Origin: Nissolia schottii
Lineage: Eukaryota; Streptophyta; Magnoliopsida; Fabales; Fabaceae
DNA: 64,000 nucleotides
NCBI GenBank assembly: GCA_003254905.1
Contig: QANU01018435.1
Location: 1,478-65,477, forward strand
Direction: 5' to 3'
Below, one piece after another: positions 21,601-31,730 of the stretch; the stretch's first letter is position 1, and each line of letters opens with the position of its first letter. The notes under the pieces are model-generated. The model was not told the origin of the DNA and searched no databases. It saw nothing but the letters and a program-made list of their open reading frames with translations. Both the position numbers and the translations under genes were made by a program.

Positions 21601-21929
21601 TCGTGATCACGGCCTTTTCAGCATTTGTTTTCATTCAGCATTTTCAGCATTTTTCAGCAATATTTCAGCATCTCTTGCTTTTCTGTACCTGTAACATGTC
21701 ATGACTTGTTTCCTATTGTTCATTTCATAATCTTTACTTATCTCATAGTTACTTCTAATCCTCTAAACTTGCCTTATCATGAATGCATGGAATACTACAC
21801 ATTAAGTCACATGCTACATATACTTCACATATTCACATACCGCATATATTTCACATATTTCAGTTACCAATCATCGTTATAACATTGAGTGTTAGACTAT
21901 GTGCCTCAAGATGGGTTCCATAAGACATT

Positions 21930-22200
21930 CTGAGCTCCGCGCGCTCAGCGCTTAAAGCATGTCCGCTCAGCGGTAAGAATCTTATCGCTCAGCGGTAAGA
22001 GTCCCATTGCTCAGCGGTCTGACACGGTTTCAAAAATATCTTTTTAGCCTTATCCTTTTCAATAATATCTTCCCATCCTTATCCGGTGAGCTTCAGACCG
22101 CTCAGGGGTAACTACCAACCGCTCAGCGCTCTGGAGTTCACGTTTGAAAAATATGGGTGCATTCCGCTCAGCGGCGCCTGGGGCCGCTCAGCGGTACCTG
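21930..22200. repeat. CCGCTCAGCGG motif cluster in L11
   Basis: About nine copies of (C)CGCTCAGCG(G) or variants, at 20-60 base spacing, in the slot between the donor-like site and the hairpin array. Confidence 0.75.
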
Positions 22201-23708
22201 TGCGAGGCTGAAAACAGAATGCATCGTTTTCTCCCCTTTTCTTCCTCTTCTCCCATGGAACCTTCTTCAGCTTTTTACACATATTCCACACATAATAATC
22301 CTATCTAGTCCAGGTCACAGGACCCTTCAGAATCATCTTCCTAGCCCTAACATAGTTTCTAACATACATAAACCTATATTCAAAGAATCACACACACATA
22401 ATCACATAACCAATCATCCACCATCAAAGAGGTGAGGAACTAAAGTTACCCACCTGTGGGGGAGCCGTCCGGTGAGGAAGAAGCGTAGAGGAAGAAGGAA
22501 GGAATTCGGCGTCAGGGAGGAAGAAGAAAGAAAACAAAAATGAAGCCATAGGCTTCAAGGGAAGCAAATGAAAACAAAGAAGGAGATAAAGAGGAATTCA
22601 GTGCCAGGGGCTACTCCCCCCCACCGTCCTATACATACATATTATTATTACTATTACATTATTATATATTATGATTATATGATTATTATTATTATGTATC
22701 TTATATATTACTATTCTATTATTATTATTACTATTTACTAAGATTATTATATTATCTCATAGGATATTCTATGTAAATATCAAACTATGGAAAACATGAT
22801 CCTGTCAGTCCAATTTTGATCATGCTTGATCGTGTTTTTGTCATTCGCAGTCCTGGTGCTTCATGTGCGGATGTCCGAAAAATACTCCGGACATACCCTC
22901 GCGCTCTACTAATTTTCCCTTCTTAATAGTTGAGTCCGGTGGAGATATTCGGGGAATTATTATTTTATTAGTATATTTTATGGTTACTTTCGATATTCGG
23001 AAACATTCCCGATTGGTCCGGAAATCATCCAAAACTGAACCGATTTCCGTTTTGCCGACACTTTAGTTTTTTCATCCATCTCTAGATGTCGAGAGGAATC
23101 ATTTGAGTATCAGCAGAATTTGGAAATACCCCACAGAATAATTTCTACTGACCTCGAGAGGTTAATTCCTACAAAGGGCTCTAGGAATAGTCAATTGGGG
23201 AAATTCTCACTAAGGGATACACTTATAATGTTTTTCTTCTTCCTACATTCATTTATACATTATTTTATTTATTTTTACGAACTTTTTACTAAGGGAAAAA
23301 ATACGGGATGTTACACTACGAACCGTTATGGTTCTACATCCTGCTTTGAAATTAGGGTTTACGAAATATGGGCCAATTTAAAAAATTCTTTCAATCATAC
23401 TATGGAAAAATAAAGAGCCATACGCATTATACATCGCATAATATTATCGTAAAAAGGTAAGAGAAACACGAGTACCTGGCGCACGGCGAGTACTCGAAGA
23501 AAATACACATACGACCCAAAGTTACACACACATAATTCTACATTGATTTTATCATAACATATTGTTCCCCTACGAACATACATACATAATTATCATCCTA
23601 TATACAATAAGATGCATATAAACCAATCCTACGTACACGGATGAGAACTACGCATTGCGTGTACGGTACACATCTACTACTGCAAACACTGACGGGGTCC
23701 GGCTGCGG

Positions 23709-24190
23709 CTACTCGTCGGAATCCTCCTCTTGCTCTGCGGGGTCCTCCTCTCCCGCCTCCTCATCCTTACTGGAGATGTCCGTCACCGCAGTGAAATTGC
23801 GAGGCACAAATCTGCGTGGTAGCACTGGAAGTACCCTCTTCCTAGTGGTGGTACGTCGTCCTCGTCTCCGGTCAGGCGGTGTAGATGGCTCCGGATCTGC
23901 AATTGGCTTAGGCTCTGGCTCTGGCTCTGGCTCTGGCCTCGGTGGCGGAAGATCACCCTCTCCGTTAACATGGATGGGATCGCGACTACTACTACCAGGG
24001 CGCTCATCGATCCAGATGGGTCGCATGGGGGAGGATCCAGGCCCTCGAAGTCTACGTCTGGGCTACTCCGAAGCCTCTCCTGGCATGTTAGCGGGGGGGA
24101 AGGTACTGGTCTCCAGCAAAGTGTAGGTGCTGTAATTGCGTTGTCATGAGCGGGTAAACAACCATACGTCCTTAGCAGCGGTGATGACAT
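23709..24190 (-). pseudogene. LTR-encoded MxTP-type ORF in L10 (frameshifted)
   Basis: On the minus strand an ATG at 24190 follows the acceptor-like CTCCAG by ten bases and opens with MSSPLLR. The frame then shifts near 24060-24020 into a second one. The second frame reads a Pro-Glu repeat (PEPEPEPEP), an Arg-rich block (RRRGRRTTTRKR), PRRFVPRNF, and an acidic tail rich in E and D ending near 23709. This order matches the L16 ORF: a Pro/Glu segment, RRQFAPRTP, then an acidic tail. The sequence shows similarity of layout and start. A function in RNA or chromatin binding would be a guess. I do not recognise the family. Confidence 0.4.
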
Positions 24191-25281
24191 TTCTGTGAAC
24201 TGGAGTCATACACGAGTAGGGATAAGCACAACTTTGTTCTTAGTGGAAACTCGGCGTGGCTGCTATAGTTCAATTACTTGGGTAGAGTCCAGACCATTCA
24301 GGGAACCTCTACGTGTCACATATACTAAACCACCTACCAGTTATTATCTTGTACATACCTCCTGAGCAGCTTTATCTAAATTACTAGGTGATTGGATTTC
24401 TAATCTTGTCATTACTTAGGCTTCGTGCTCATTAACATCTCGTTATTGCTAAAGATATAATAGTCGTCTCGAGACGCTCCCTTGACGATGGATAATGCAT
24501 AAACATATATAAATACATACATACTCGCATACATACTCGCATACATACATCCATTCATTCATTCTTGCATGTAACTACTAACTGCATAGTGCATGGGGAA
24601 ATATGGGAATCTCTTACGCATACCGGCTTACCCGTGTTAGCGTCCTTCTTCTTTTAGTCCTTCCACCCATGTAACCGTGGCCTCGGTTACAACCTCCTTC
24701 TATTCCCTATCATGATGACCCGGCAGTGCTTGAACCGGAGTGGTAGCTAACCACGCTAGGCTCATAGGAGGTAAATCATCAACATGATAGGTACCACCAC
24801 CCCCTTACCGGGATGGCGAGGGACCCGCCCTTTGGCACGATCAGGCGTGGGCTTGTTTCTTTTTTTACTTTAGTCTTAGTTCTTTATTCTGGGGTCCCCC
24901 TTTCTTTCTTACAGGACTGTTCCTGTTCTTTTTTACTTTCATAGTCAGGTCTCTCTACCTGCATTGTTCCTACCAATCCAGCGTGCAGAATTGGTGAGGG
25001 GCGTGTCTGTAAGACGTGCCAAGAGAATGGGATCTTCCTAGCCATATAACTACTGACTCTGACTAAGGCTGGCCGAATCCTTGGTGATTGGGGCCTTAGT
25101 TCTCTGCTTTATTTCCTAGGGTTCAATTATGCACCTTTAAATTTTACGTGAATAGGTCTAGTGATCTAGGGTCGTCCTAACTCCTATGACGGCCATTCCT
25201 CATGATGCATGCCTTTGTCACATAAACGTACACATAACTATGCATGATGGATCCTATAGAACCTTTTAAAAACACAAGTTT

Positions 25282-25460
25282 TCAGTGAGCATTCGAATGA
25301 ATAGGGTTGAGTATTCGATTGATTCTTTCATTGGAATCCCTGGGAAATTCAATCGATTGAAATCCTTCTCAGGCTTTCATTCGATTGAAACCTCATTCAT
25401 TCGACTGAAATCCCAAGAGCTTTCATTCAAATCCCTTGGGAATTCAGTCGAATCCCACAG
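25282..25460. repeat. Palindromic motif cluster in L10
   Basis: Copies of CATTCGAATGAA, CAATCGATTGAA and CATTCGATTGAA nearly parallel those in L3, at similar spacing. Confidence 0.75.
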
Positions 25461-26334
25461 TAACAAAATCGCCCCAGAGGGTAACTTCTCCAAGGGTTTT
25501 CTTTACGTAACATTTTCGTTTCCACAGTGATCCAATCAGTACAGTTATGGTTTCCAAACATCAAAATCATCAAAATCTAACCTCCATAACTTATTCTTTA
25601 CAGTTTGTACAAAATAGTTTTTTATTCAAATACACAGAAATGCATATAAACAGTCATAAAATAAACCACATAAACAGTGGGCTTAGAGTTACCCACATCC
25701 GATGGGAATTTCGGTTGGATATCCTCGATGCTCGCAGCGTCCTAGTCGCAACAGCGTGCTCTAGCATTTTTTCCGTGACTCTGGCCAGAAACCGAGATGT
25801 GTCGAAACGGGACTAGTGTTTGTGAAAAAAAAAGAAAAGTTACGTAAACTTTTCTGAAATCCTTTTTCTTTTTCCTTCTCCCTTCCTTTTCTTATTTTTT
25901 TTATTATTAAATAGTTACTGAGGGTAACTATCTCCTGAGGGAGATAAATCCCCTCCAGGGTCGTTTTGGTCCCGTTTGATCGCGTTTTGTTCCATATCTC
26001 ACACATCGGTTGCCCTAAAATCATTCCGGGCATACAGTCGTGACCCATTGACTTTTTCCTTCGACTAGGGGACTACCACTCAGGGATTTTTTGCCGTTTT
26101 TCCACCTCCAAAAATCCTCCAAGCGTTGCCCAGTATCCAAAACGAATTCCGTTTGGATCAAAACTCGTTCGAGCACACCGAAAAATTTCCTTAATAACAT
26201 AAACCTAATCCTGGCTACGAATCCAAAGAGATTACAAGTTAAATTCGCCCCTCTGCCTTCCCAAATCGTCTTCCGGTTGCCCGTGACGGCATAACCAACG
26301 GGTTTTCCGTACGCGGAAGAATCGGGTTGTTACA

Positions 26335-27485
26335 TCTACCTTCTCCACTATCTTCCCTACCCCTCCAAATCCTCTACTCCCTCTCCCAAACACTTCCCTA
26401 TTGTTTTTCCACCGCTCCCTAAGTCGAATTCCACCTTCAACCACCCTTCTCAGCCGCTCACCGCGACCTGCGCCCCCTCTTCTGTGGTATTACTGTCTCT
26501 GCTGCGTCCCTCCTTACAATGCCACCATGAGCTGCTGCACAACACGCTAGCCACCCTCCTTCGGCACCCCAAGGCCATGTCGCACCAAGAACCCTCAGCC
26601 GTCTTCTCCTTTAGGCTTGCCCCATTAATTTTCTACTGAAGAACAATGACGACGTTACTAACAGGATTACGAAGCACGCGACCTCATCTAACCAAAAATT
26701 CTCAACCTCCCAATGTTCGAAGGTACTAATAGTGAAATCGTTTCATTTCTAGAAGCTGCAAATGTGCTGGGGTTTGTGTGTTTTGATCTCCCGGTTTATC
26801 CACAGTTGGTCCGAGTATTTTATGCTAATTTAAGGGTAGTGGATAACATGTAAATTTTGGAGGTCAATGTGGTGAAGATAACCATGCCTCTGGAGCTATT
26901 CGGGTCAGTTTTGAAGTTGTCGACCTCAAGGCAGAGCTTGTTGACCGACTTATCAAGTTGGGCGTTTGATTCCACTGACGCCCCTTCAGCGAGGCCTTAG
27001 CCTTGGACACCATCTATCATTCAGGGGCCAAAAACCACAAGAATCGGCCTCAAGTGAGTGGATTGCTGGTGGACCAAAGATATACCATTATCTGCTCATA
27101 CATACTCTGGTTCCACGCAGTGGCAACCATTCTGTGATGACTAAGAATGACAATCTGGTGTTATGGGCATTGGCCGAGCAGCATGAGATTAACTGGGCTC
27201 TATACATATTGCAACATATGAGCCAATCCCAGTCAAAGAGGAGCGCATTGCCCTCTAAGGTACACATTACGGCCATCCTTTGCCATTTCCAATTTCCCTT
27301 GGCCGATGAGGTGAAATGGGCAACTAAAGGAAATTGGAAGATCAACTCGGGCTGTCTAGCAAAGATGCACATCTTCCTTAAAAGATAACATCTTTGAGTA
27401 GGACTTCCCTGAAAGACGCCGTGTTAGGAAACGCCCGGCTCCTTCCTCTGCACCTAGCACTTCCACTTCCGTACCAGGCACTTCC
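26335..27485 (+). pseudogene. Putative plant transposon protein (PF20167-like), copy 1
   Basis: A Pro/Ser-rich 5' part is followed by PKILNLPMFEGTNSE, VLGFVCFDLPVYPQLVRVFYANL, then after frame breaks IYHYLLIHTLVPRSGNHSVM, NDNLVLWALAEQHEINWALYI and HITAILCHFQFPL. This pattern (PELVRxFYANL, then LxPRSGNHS, then an INWxxxI helix) fits the putative plant transposon protein domain as I remember it. Its function is unknown and it is found in retroelement-associated ORFs. A stop after VVDNM, a one-base deletion near 26984 and truncation by L12 at 27485 make it a pseudogene. The C-terminal APSSAPSTSTS-like tail begins before the break. Confidence 0.65.
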
Positions 27486-28252
27486 TGTAAGATCGCGCTC
27501 TTTTATTAGTAAGAATTTTGTCGAATAACTGCTCATAGAACCTTGGGTAAGAGTAAGAAGTCTGTAGGAATTATTCTGTTTAGTTTTGGACAAGTTGGAT
27601 GACACTCAAATGATTCCTACTGACCCTCAAAATCGGATGATGAGATTATATTGACCGTTAAAGGGAGTTCTGCGGAGTTTCAGACGATTCCGCAGACACT
27701 ACAACGGCTTCGTTTATCGTGTAGAATTGAGTAGAGAGGCCTAAGTCTCTGGAAACCCAACCGGTACCAGGGAAAGGTTTTAAACACCTTAGGATAGTCC
27801 CACGATCCTATTGGGATGGTCCGGAAGTAATGACCCCGCGAGCGGAATAGCGGTCTACGGTCACCAGGGCTTGATGACGTGTTAAAGGTATCTGTGAAAA
27901 ATACTCCTCCGGAGAAAAATTCACAAATGCCTTAAAGCATTGATATTCCCATGACCGGGGAAATTAGAGGATCGAGACGGTACAAGCGGAATATTTTTCG
28001 GACGATCGTGCGGGACGCACCGATACTGCGAGCGATAAAACACGAGCGAAACGGAACCGGGAGAAAAGTAAAAATGGGGCAGCCCACGTGAGGAAATCAG
28101 ATTCAAGAAAATAATTTAAAATTCAAAATACTATTCATGATGTGACACTTGGATTATCATCCAAATTAATTAATTTTTAAAGAAATTAAAAAGGACATTT
28201 TGGTAATTATACTTAGGGGCAAAAATGTAATTATGGGAGGCAGAATTTTGCC

Positions 28253-28260
28253 TATAAATA
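28253..28260 (+). promoter_or_regulatory. TATA box of L12
   Basis: TATAAATA in GCCTATAAATACCC, the same context as in L9 and L15. Confidence 0.65.
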
Positions 28261-28679
28261 CCCAGCCATAACCAAAAAAAATGAGGAAAATTCCTATCCT
28301 AGGGGAAACTCTGTCCGTGTGCTCCGTGATCACGCTGCAGAAACTCCGTCTAGAAGCTTGGATCGCGCCCGAAGCTCGGAGGACGAATTCCCCCGCTCTT
28401 CTTCCACCACCAAACAACCCTCCAAGAAGTGGGTAACTTTATTTTTCTCACCTCTTTGGTGGATGTATGTGTTTATGTGTATGTATGTCTTGATGTTTGT
28501 ATGCATGCTTAGGTAGTTTAGAACTTTGGTTAGGATAGGGAGATGATTCTGAAGGGTCCTATGACCTGGACTAGATAGGATTTTGATAGTTAGAATATGT
28601 GTAAAAAGCTCAAAGAGTAACCATGAGCAAAGGGGAAGAGAAAGGAAAGAAATAAAGAATTCGGTTTTTAGTTTCGCCC

Positions 28680-28805
28680 AGTGACCGCTGAGCGGCCCTT
28701 GGTACCGCTGAGCGGAGTGTATCGCTGAGCGGTCCCAATGCACCGCTGAGCGATCGGGCTCAGACCGCTGAACGACCCTAGGGTACCGCTGAGCGGTCCG
28801 AGACC
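28680..28805. repeat. CCGCTGAGCGG motif cluster in L12
   Basis: Six copies of (A)CCGCTGAGCG(G/A) at spacings of about 18-25 bases. This is the cleanest example of this motif type in the window. Confidence 0.8.
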
Positions 28806-28976
28806 TGAAATTCTTGTGGAAGCTGTTTTGAGGCACAGTCTAACAATCAATGATGTGACTGTAATTGGTAACTGATGTAAATGCAGTATGTGCAGTATGT
28901 GAAATAATCTGTTAGCATTCCATGCATCATGATAAGATAATGTTAAGATGACTAGAAGTAATTCTGCAATAAGTAA

Positions 28977-28977
28977 N
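28977..28977. other. Single N at a probable contig join
   Basis: L12 is cut mid-element on the left. On the right the sequence restarts inside the same integrase fragment already seen at 19746-20040. The right side then repeats the copy-1 unit without the L10 and L12 insertions. This pattern suggests an artificial join. Confidence 0.6.
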
Positions 28978-29150
28978 TAGGCAAAACTTAAATGTAGCTG
29001 AGATCCTTATGCCTTTTGAAAGGCCATCCAGAGTCTGGAAACAAATCATGAATCTCTTTCGAGAATAATAGAGGAAGGTACGCCATGTAATCTTTCCCTT
29101 CATGTTGAGTGCTTATGGTGTTACAATCAGAGAGCATTCTCTCACAGGTC
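28978..29150 (-). pseudogene. Integrase core fragment, second copy
   Basis: The minus-strand translation reads RLHGVPSSIILERDS, FVSRLWMAFQKA and SQLHLSFAY. It is a near copy of 19880-20040 and is cut at the N just before the AYHPQ motif. It carries stops. Confidence 0.65.
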
Positions 29151-29470
29151 AAATAGCTAAAGTCATTCCATTCGAATGACCCTACTTTTCTGTGGTTAGG
29201 CTTGTGAAAAGGGTAGTCATTCGAATGACTAGTTTTCCTTCATTTGAATGAGCCTTGGGACTAGCGAGTCATTCAAATAACCCCCGTGTTTCATTCGAAT
29301 GGCCTGAAATTTTAGCATTCGGGTTGCTGGTTTTTAAGTAGTCATTCGAATGACCTATCCAAAGTCATTCGAATGACCTGTGTTCTGATGTAATTAAAAT
29401 GCCCTTTTTCTTCTTTTTTCCTCACTTTTTCTTATCTCTCTCCCTCATTTCCGAACCTTAACAGAGCTCT
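29151..29470. repeat. TCATTCGAATGA palindrome cluster, copy 2
   Basis: Colinear with 20041-20380: five or more GTCATTCGAATGAC-type palindromes, then a pyrimidine-rich tract. Here the sequence reads through GAGCTCTAC into the pseudogene without L10. Confidence 0.75.
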
Positions 29471-30846
29471 ACCTTCTCCACTATCTTCCCTACCCCTCCA
29501 AATCTTCTCCTCCCTCTCCTAAAAACTTCCCCATTATTCTTCCACCACTCCCTTCGGTTTCCACCCTCAACCACATTTCTCAGCCGCTCACCGCGACGTG
29601 CGCCTCCTCTTCTATGCTATTACTGTCTCTGCTGCATCGCTCCTTACAACGCCACCATGAGCCGCCGCACAACACGCTAGCCACCCTTCTTCGGCATCCC
29701 AAGGCCATGCTGCACCAAGAACCCCAGCCGTCTTCTCCTCTAGGCTTCCCCCATTAATCTTCCACTGAAGAACAATGGCAGCGTTACCAACAGGATTATG
29801 AAGCATGCGACCTCATTGAACCAAAAATTCTCAACCTCCCAACGTTCGAAGGTACTAATAGTGAAATCCTTTCATTTCTATAAGCTGCAAATGTGCTGGG
29901 GTTTGTGTGTTTTAATCTCCCGGTTTATCCACAGTTGGTCCGGGTATTTTATGCCAATTTAAGGGTAGTGGATAACATGTTAATTTTGGAGGTCAATGTA
30001 GTGAAGATAACCATGCCTCTGGAGCTATTCGGGTCAGTATTGAAGTTGTTGACCTTAAGACAGAGCTTGCTGACCGACTTATCAAGTTGGGCGTTTGATT
30101 CCACTAGCGCCCCCTTCAGCGAGGCCTTAGCCTTGGACACCATCTACCATTCAGGTGCCAAAAACCACAAGAACCGGCCTCAAGTGAGTGGATTGCCGGT
30201 GGGCATTGGCCGAGCAACATGAGATTAACTGGGCTCTGTACATATTACAAAATATGAGCCAATCCCAGTGAAAGGGGAGCGCATTGCCCTATAGGGTACA
30301 CATTATGGCCATCCTTCACATTTCCAAGTTCCCTTGGCCGATGAGGTGAAATGGGCAACTAAAGGGAATTAGAAGATCGATTCGGGTTGTCTGGAAAATA
30401 TGCACATCTTCCTTATCGAAGACAACATCTTTGAGTATGACTTCCCCGAAGGACGCCGTGTTAGGAGACGCCCAGCTCCTTCCTCTACATCTGGCACTTC
30501 TACTTCCGCACCAGGCACTTCCACTACCGCGAACCCTGTACCTGGCACCTCTCAATCTCAGATGGGCCTAATCATGAGTCGCCTCGACAGTATGAGTCTT
30601 GACAGCTCAAGACTCAGCTCACCTGCAGCGTATGCAGAGGTCCATCCATCGGCTCGATATGGACATTGGGTCTATCTGCTCCCACGTCCACCTCTAATGA
30701 TTTCAGTATCTGTCTGAGTCTATTCCTTCGAGCTTCATGGAGCCATCTTCTGGGGGAACTTCTCATGCTCTTGTGGCGGTTGATGAAGAAGCTGAAGTTG
30801 ATGCTGGTGAGGTTAAGCCCGGGCAGGGGTGACTTACGTCGGGGTT
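29471..30846 (+). pseudogene. Putative plant transposon protein (PF20167-like), copy 2
   Basis: Colinear with copy 1: VLGFVCFNLPVYPQLVRVFY, NANL-type core, ALALDTIYHSGAKNHKNRPQ. A deletion of about 100 bp (between GCCGGTGG and GCATTGG near 30200) removes the LVPRSGNHS region. The C-terminal part is better kept than in copy 1: a linker IFEYDFPEGRRVRRRPAPSS, a Ser/Thr/Pro stretch, then SQMGLIMSRLDSM, probably a short coiled coil. Stops, the deletion and frame changes show it is not functional. L12 is absent at the CTTCC site (about 30518). Confidence 0.65.
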
Positions 30847-31380
30847 AATTGTTTTAGGGCTTTAAATATCTTGTAACTAGTTTAATTGTAACTTTTAGTG
30901 ATATCAACTAATCTATTGTACTTTGTTGACTATTGGTAATGGGAAATTGGTTTGTTTATATTGGTCCTGGTGTCCTTATTATGTTGAACGCTTAGTATTT
31001 AACGACTGTTGCCTGTTATACGTGTTCTGGCCTCTGCGACTAGGGCTTACCGATTCGTTTTGGATAACAACAAAACAAAGTCAATGGGACATATTTGTAA
31101 CTATTTTGATATATAGAAAATTTGCTATCGGAAATGTGCACCAAATCCCTCGGAGAGGTTTCTAAGATGACTTTGATAGACTAACATTGATGCTAGGGTT
31201 TAATACAAATTGAATGAACAATGGGATCAAAGAGGATGTAAAAACGGATGAGTTTGGGAAAGACTTGCTGAAGTCAATAGAATGACTCAAGAGAAGTCAT
31301 TCGAATGACCTATGAGTAAGTCATTCGAATGACTCCTGAATAAGATACGTTCGAATGAGACATTTGATTTACTAACAGTT
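30847..31380. other. 3' flank of copy 2 with palindromic motifs
   Basis: AT-rich sequence without a credible gene. Between about 31265 and 31365 are four GTCATTCGAATGAC-type palindromes or variants, so the pseudogene has the same motif type on both sides. The boundary with the gypsy leader is near 31380. Confidence 0.5.
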
Positions 31381-31716
31381 TGCGCTTCTTTACTTCCTTG
31401 TTCTCCCATGCTTAGTGGTTTGCCCTTACCCTCGATGAGGGGTTTGCATCTCTCTAAGTATTCGAGTCTGCCACTCGATCAGTTGCTCGGTCCCTTACTG
31501 AACAGGTCTGTAGGGCCTAAGGGTTCATCGTTATGTCATGTATTATCTCTATGCGGCGGCATATCTAACCTGTTACACTTACGCAAATCTCGAGTTGATC
31601 AGGCTCAAGAGAGGCTAGTGAACATAACTCAGCATATACAACTTAGTAGAGTGTACACCGTTAACATGCTCGAAAGCATAGTGCAACTTAGTCCTCAGGC
31701 TCTTTTGGACCAAACT
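31381..31716 (-). other. 5' leader of the chromovirus-like element
   Basis: Sequence directly downstream (minus strand) of the PBS and 5' LTR L13. On the minus strand an ATG near 31412 opens MGEQGSKEAQTVSKS, which could be the start of gag, but the frame soon enters palindromic repeats and stops. An open frame on the plus strand across this stretch is not supported as a gene. Confidence 0.45.
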
Positions 31717-31728
31717 GCTTTGATACCA
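31717..31728 (-). other. Primer binding site (tRNA-iMet type)
   Basis: Minus strand TGGTATCAAAGC begins two bases after the LTR end GGGTGTTACA. It differs by one base from TGGTATCAGAGC, the usual plant initiator-Met tRNA PBS. It primes minus-strand DNA synthesis in copia and gypsy elements. It shows that L13 is a 5' LTR and that the TGTAAC family elements are LTRs. Confidence 0.8.
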
Positions 31729-31730
31729 AC

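Larger units (their letters stand above)
20455..23315 (-). mobile_element. Long-LTR family, solo LTR L11
   Basis: Ends are TGAAACACCC at 20455 and GGGATGTTACA at 23315, with a perfect target duplication CTACG (20450-20454, 23316-23320). On the minus strand it carries a U3 block (about 22868-22900), an AT-rich tract (22640-22750), a donor-like GTGGGTAAC (about 22445-22453), a CCGCTCAGCGG cluster (21930-22200), a hairpin array (21305-21600), and GAGAAC-CTACC-GTTCTC followed by CAG near 20943-20945. The short acidic frame after the CAG (GTGDDLYYEDEAEPAKEL, stop) parallels L6 and L14. Confidence 0.88.
20381..26334 (-). mobile_element. Long-LTR family, solo LTR L10 (with L11 nested)
   Basis: It starts TAAAACACCCTAGC at 20381 (terminal G lost) and ends GGGTTGTTACA at 26334. 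The 5-bp target duplication TCTAC is at 20376-20380 and 26335-26339, and the uninterrupted copy at about 29466 confirms the empty site. Without L11 it is about 3.1 kb. On the minus strand it has a U3 block (about 26000-26045), a donor-like site (25687-25698), a CATTCGAATGAA/CAATCGATTGAA cluster (25282-25460), and an ORF (23709-24190) after an acceptor-like CCAG. It is closest to L3. Confidence 0.85.
27486..28976 (+). mobile_element. Long-LTR family, LTR L12 (truncated at N)
   Basis: It starts TGTAAGATCGCGC at 27486 within the copy-1 pseudogene (target CTTCC). It shows the U3 block GGAATATTTTTCGGACG (about 27990-28008), TATAAATA at 28253, a donor-like GTGGGTAAC (GT at 28433), and a perfect CCGCTGAGCGG cluster. 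It breaks off at the single N at 28977 in the middle of intron-like sequence, so its 3' third is missing and no right target duplication can be found. Confidence 0.75.

Noticed and set aside
26966..27388. The 140-residue frame as an independent gene
   Set aside because: Only its second half matches the plant transposon protein; the first half is out of frame with it, so it is part of the frameshifted pseudogene.
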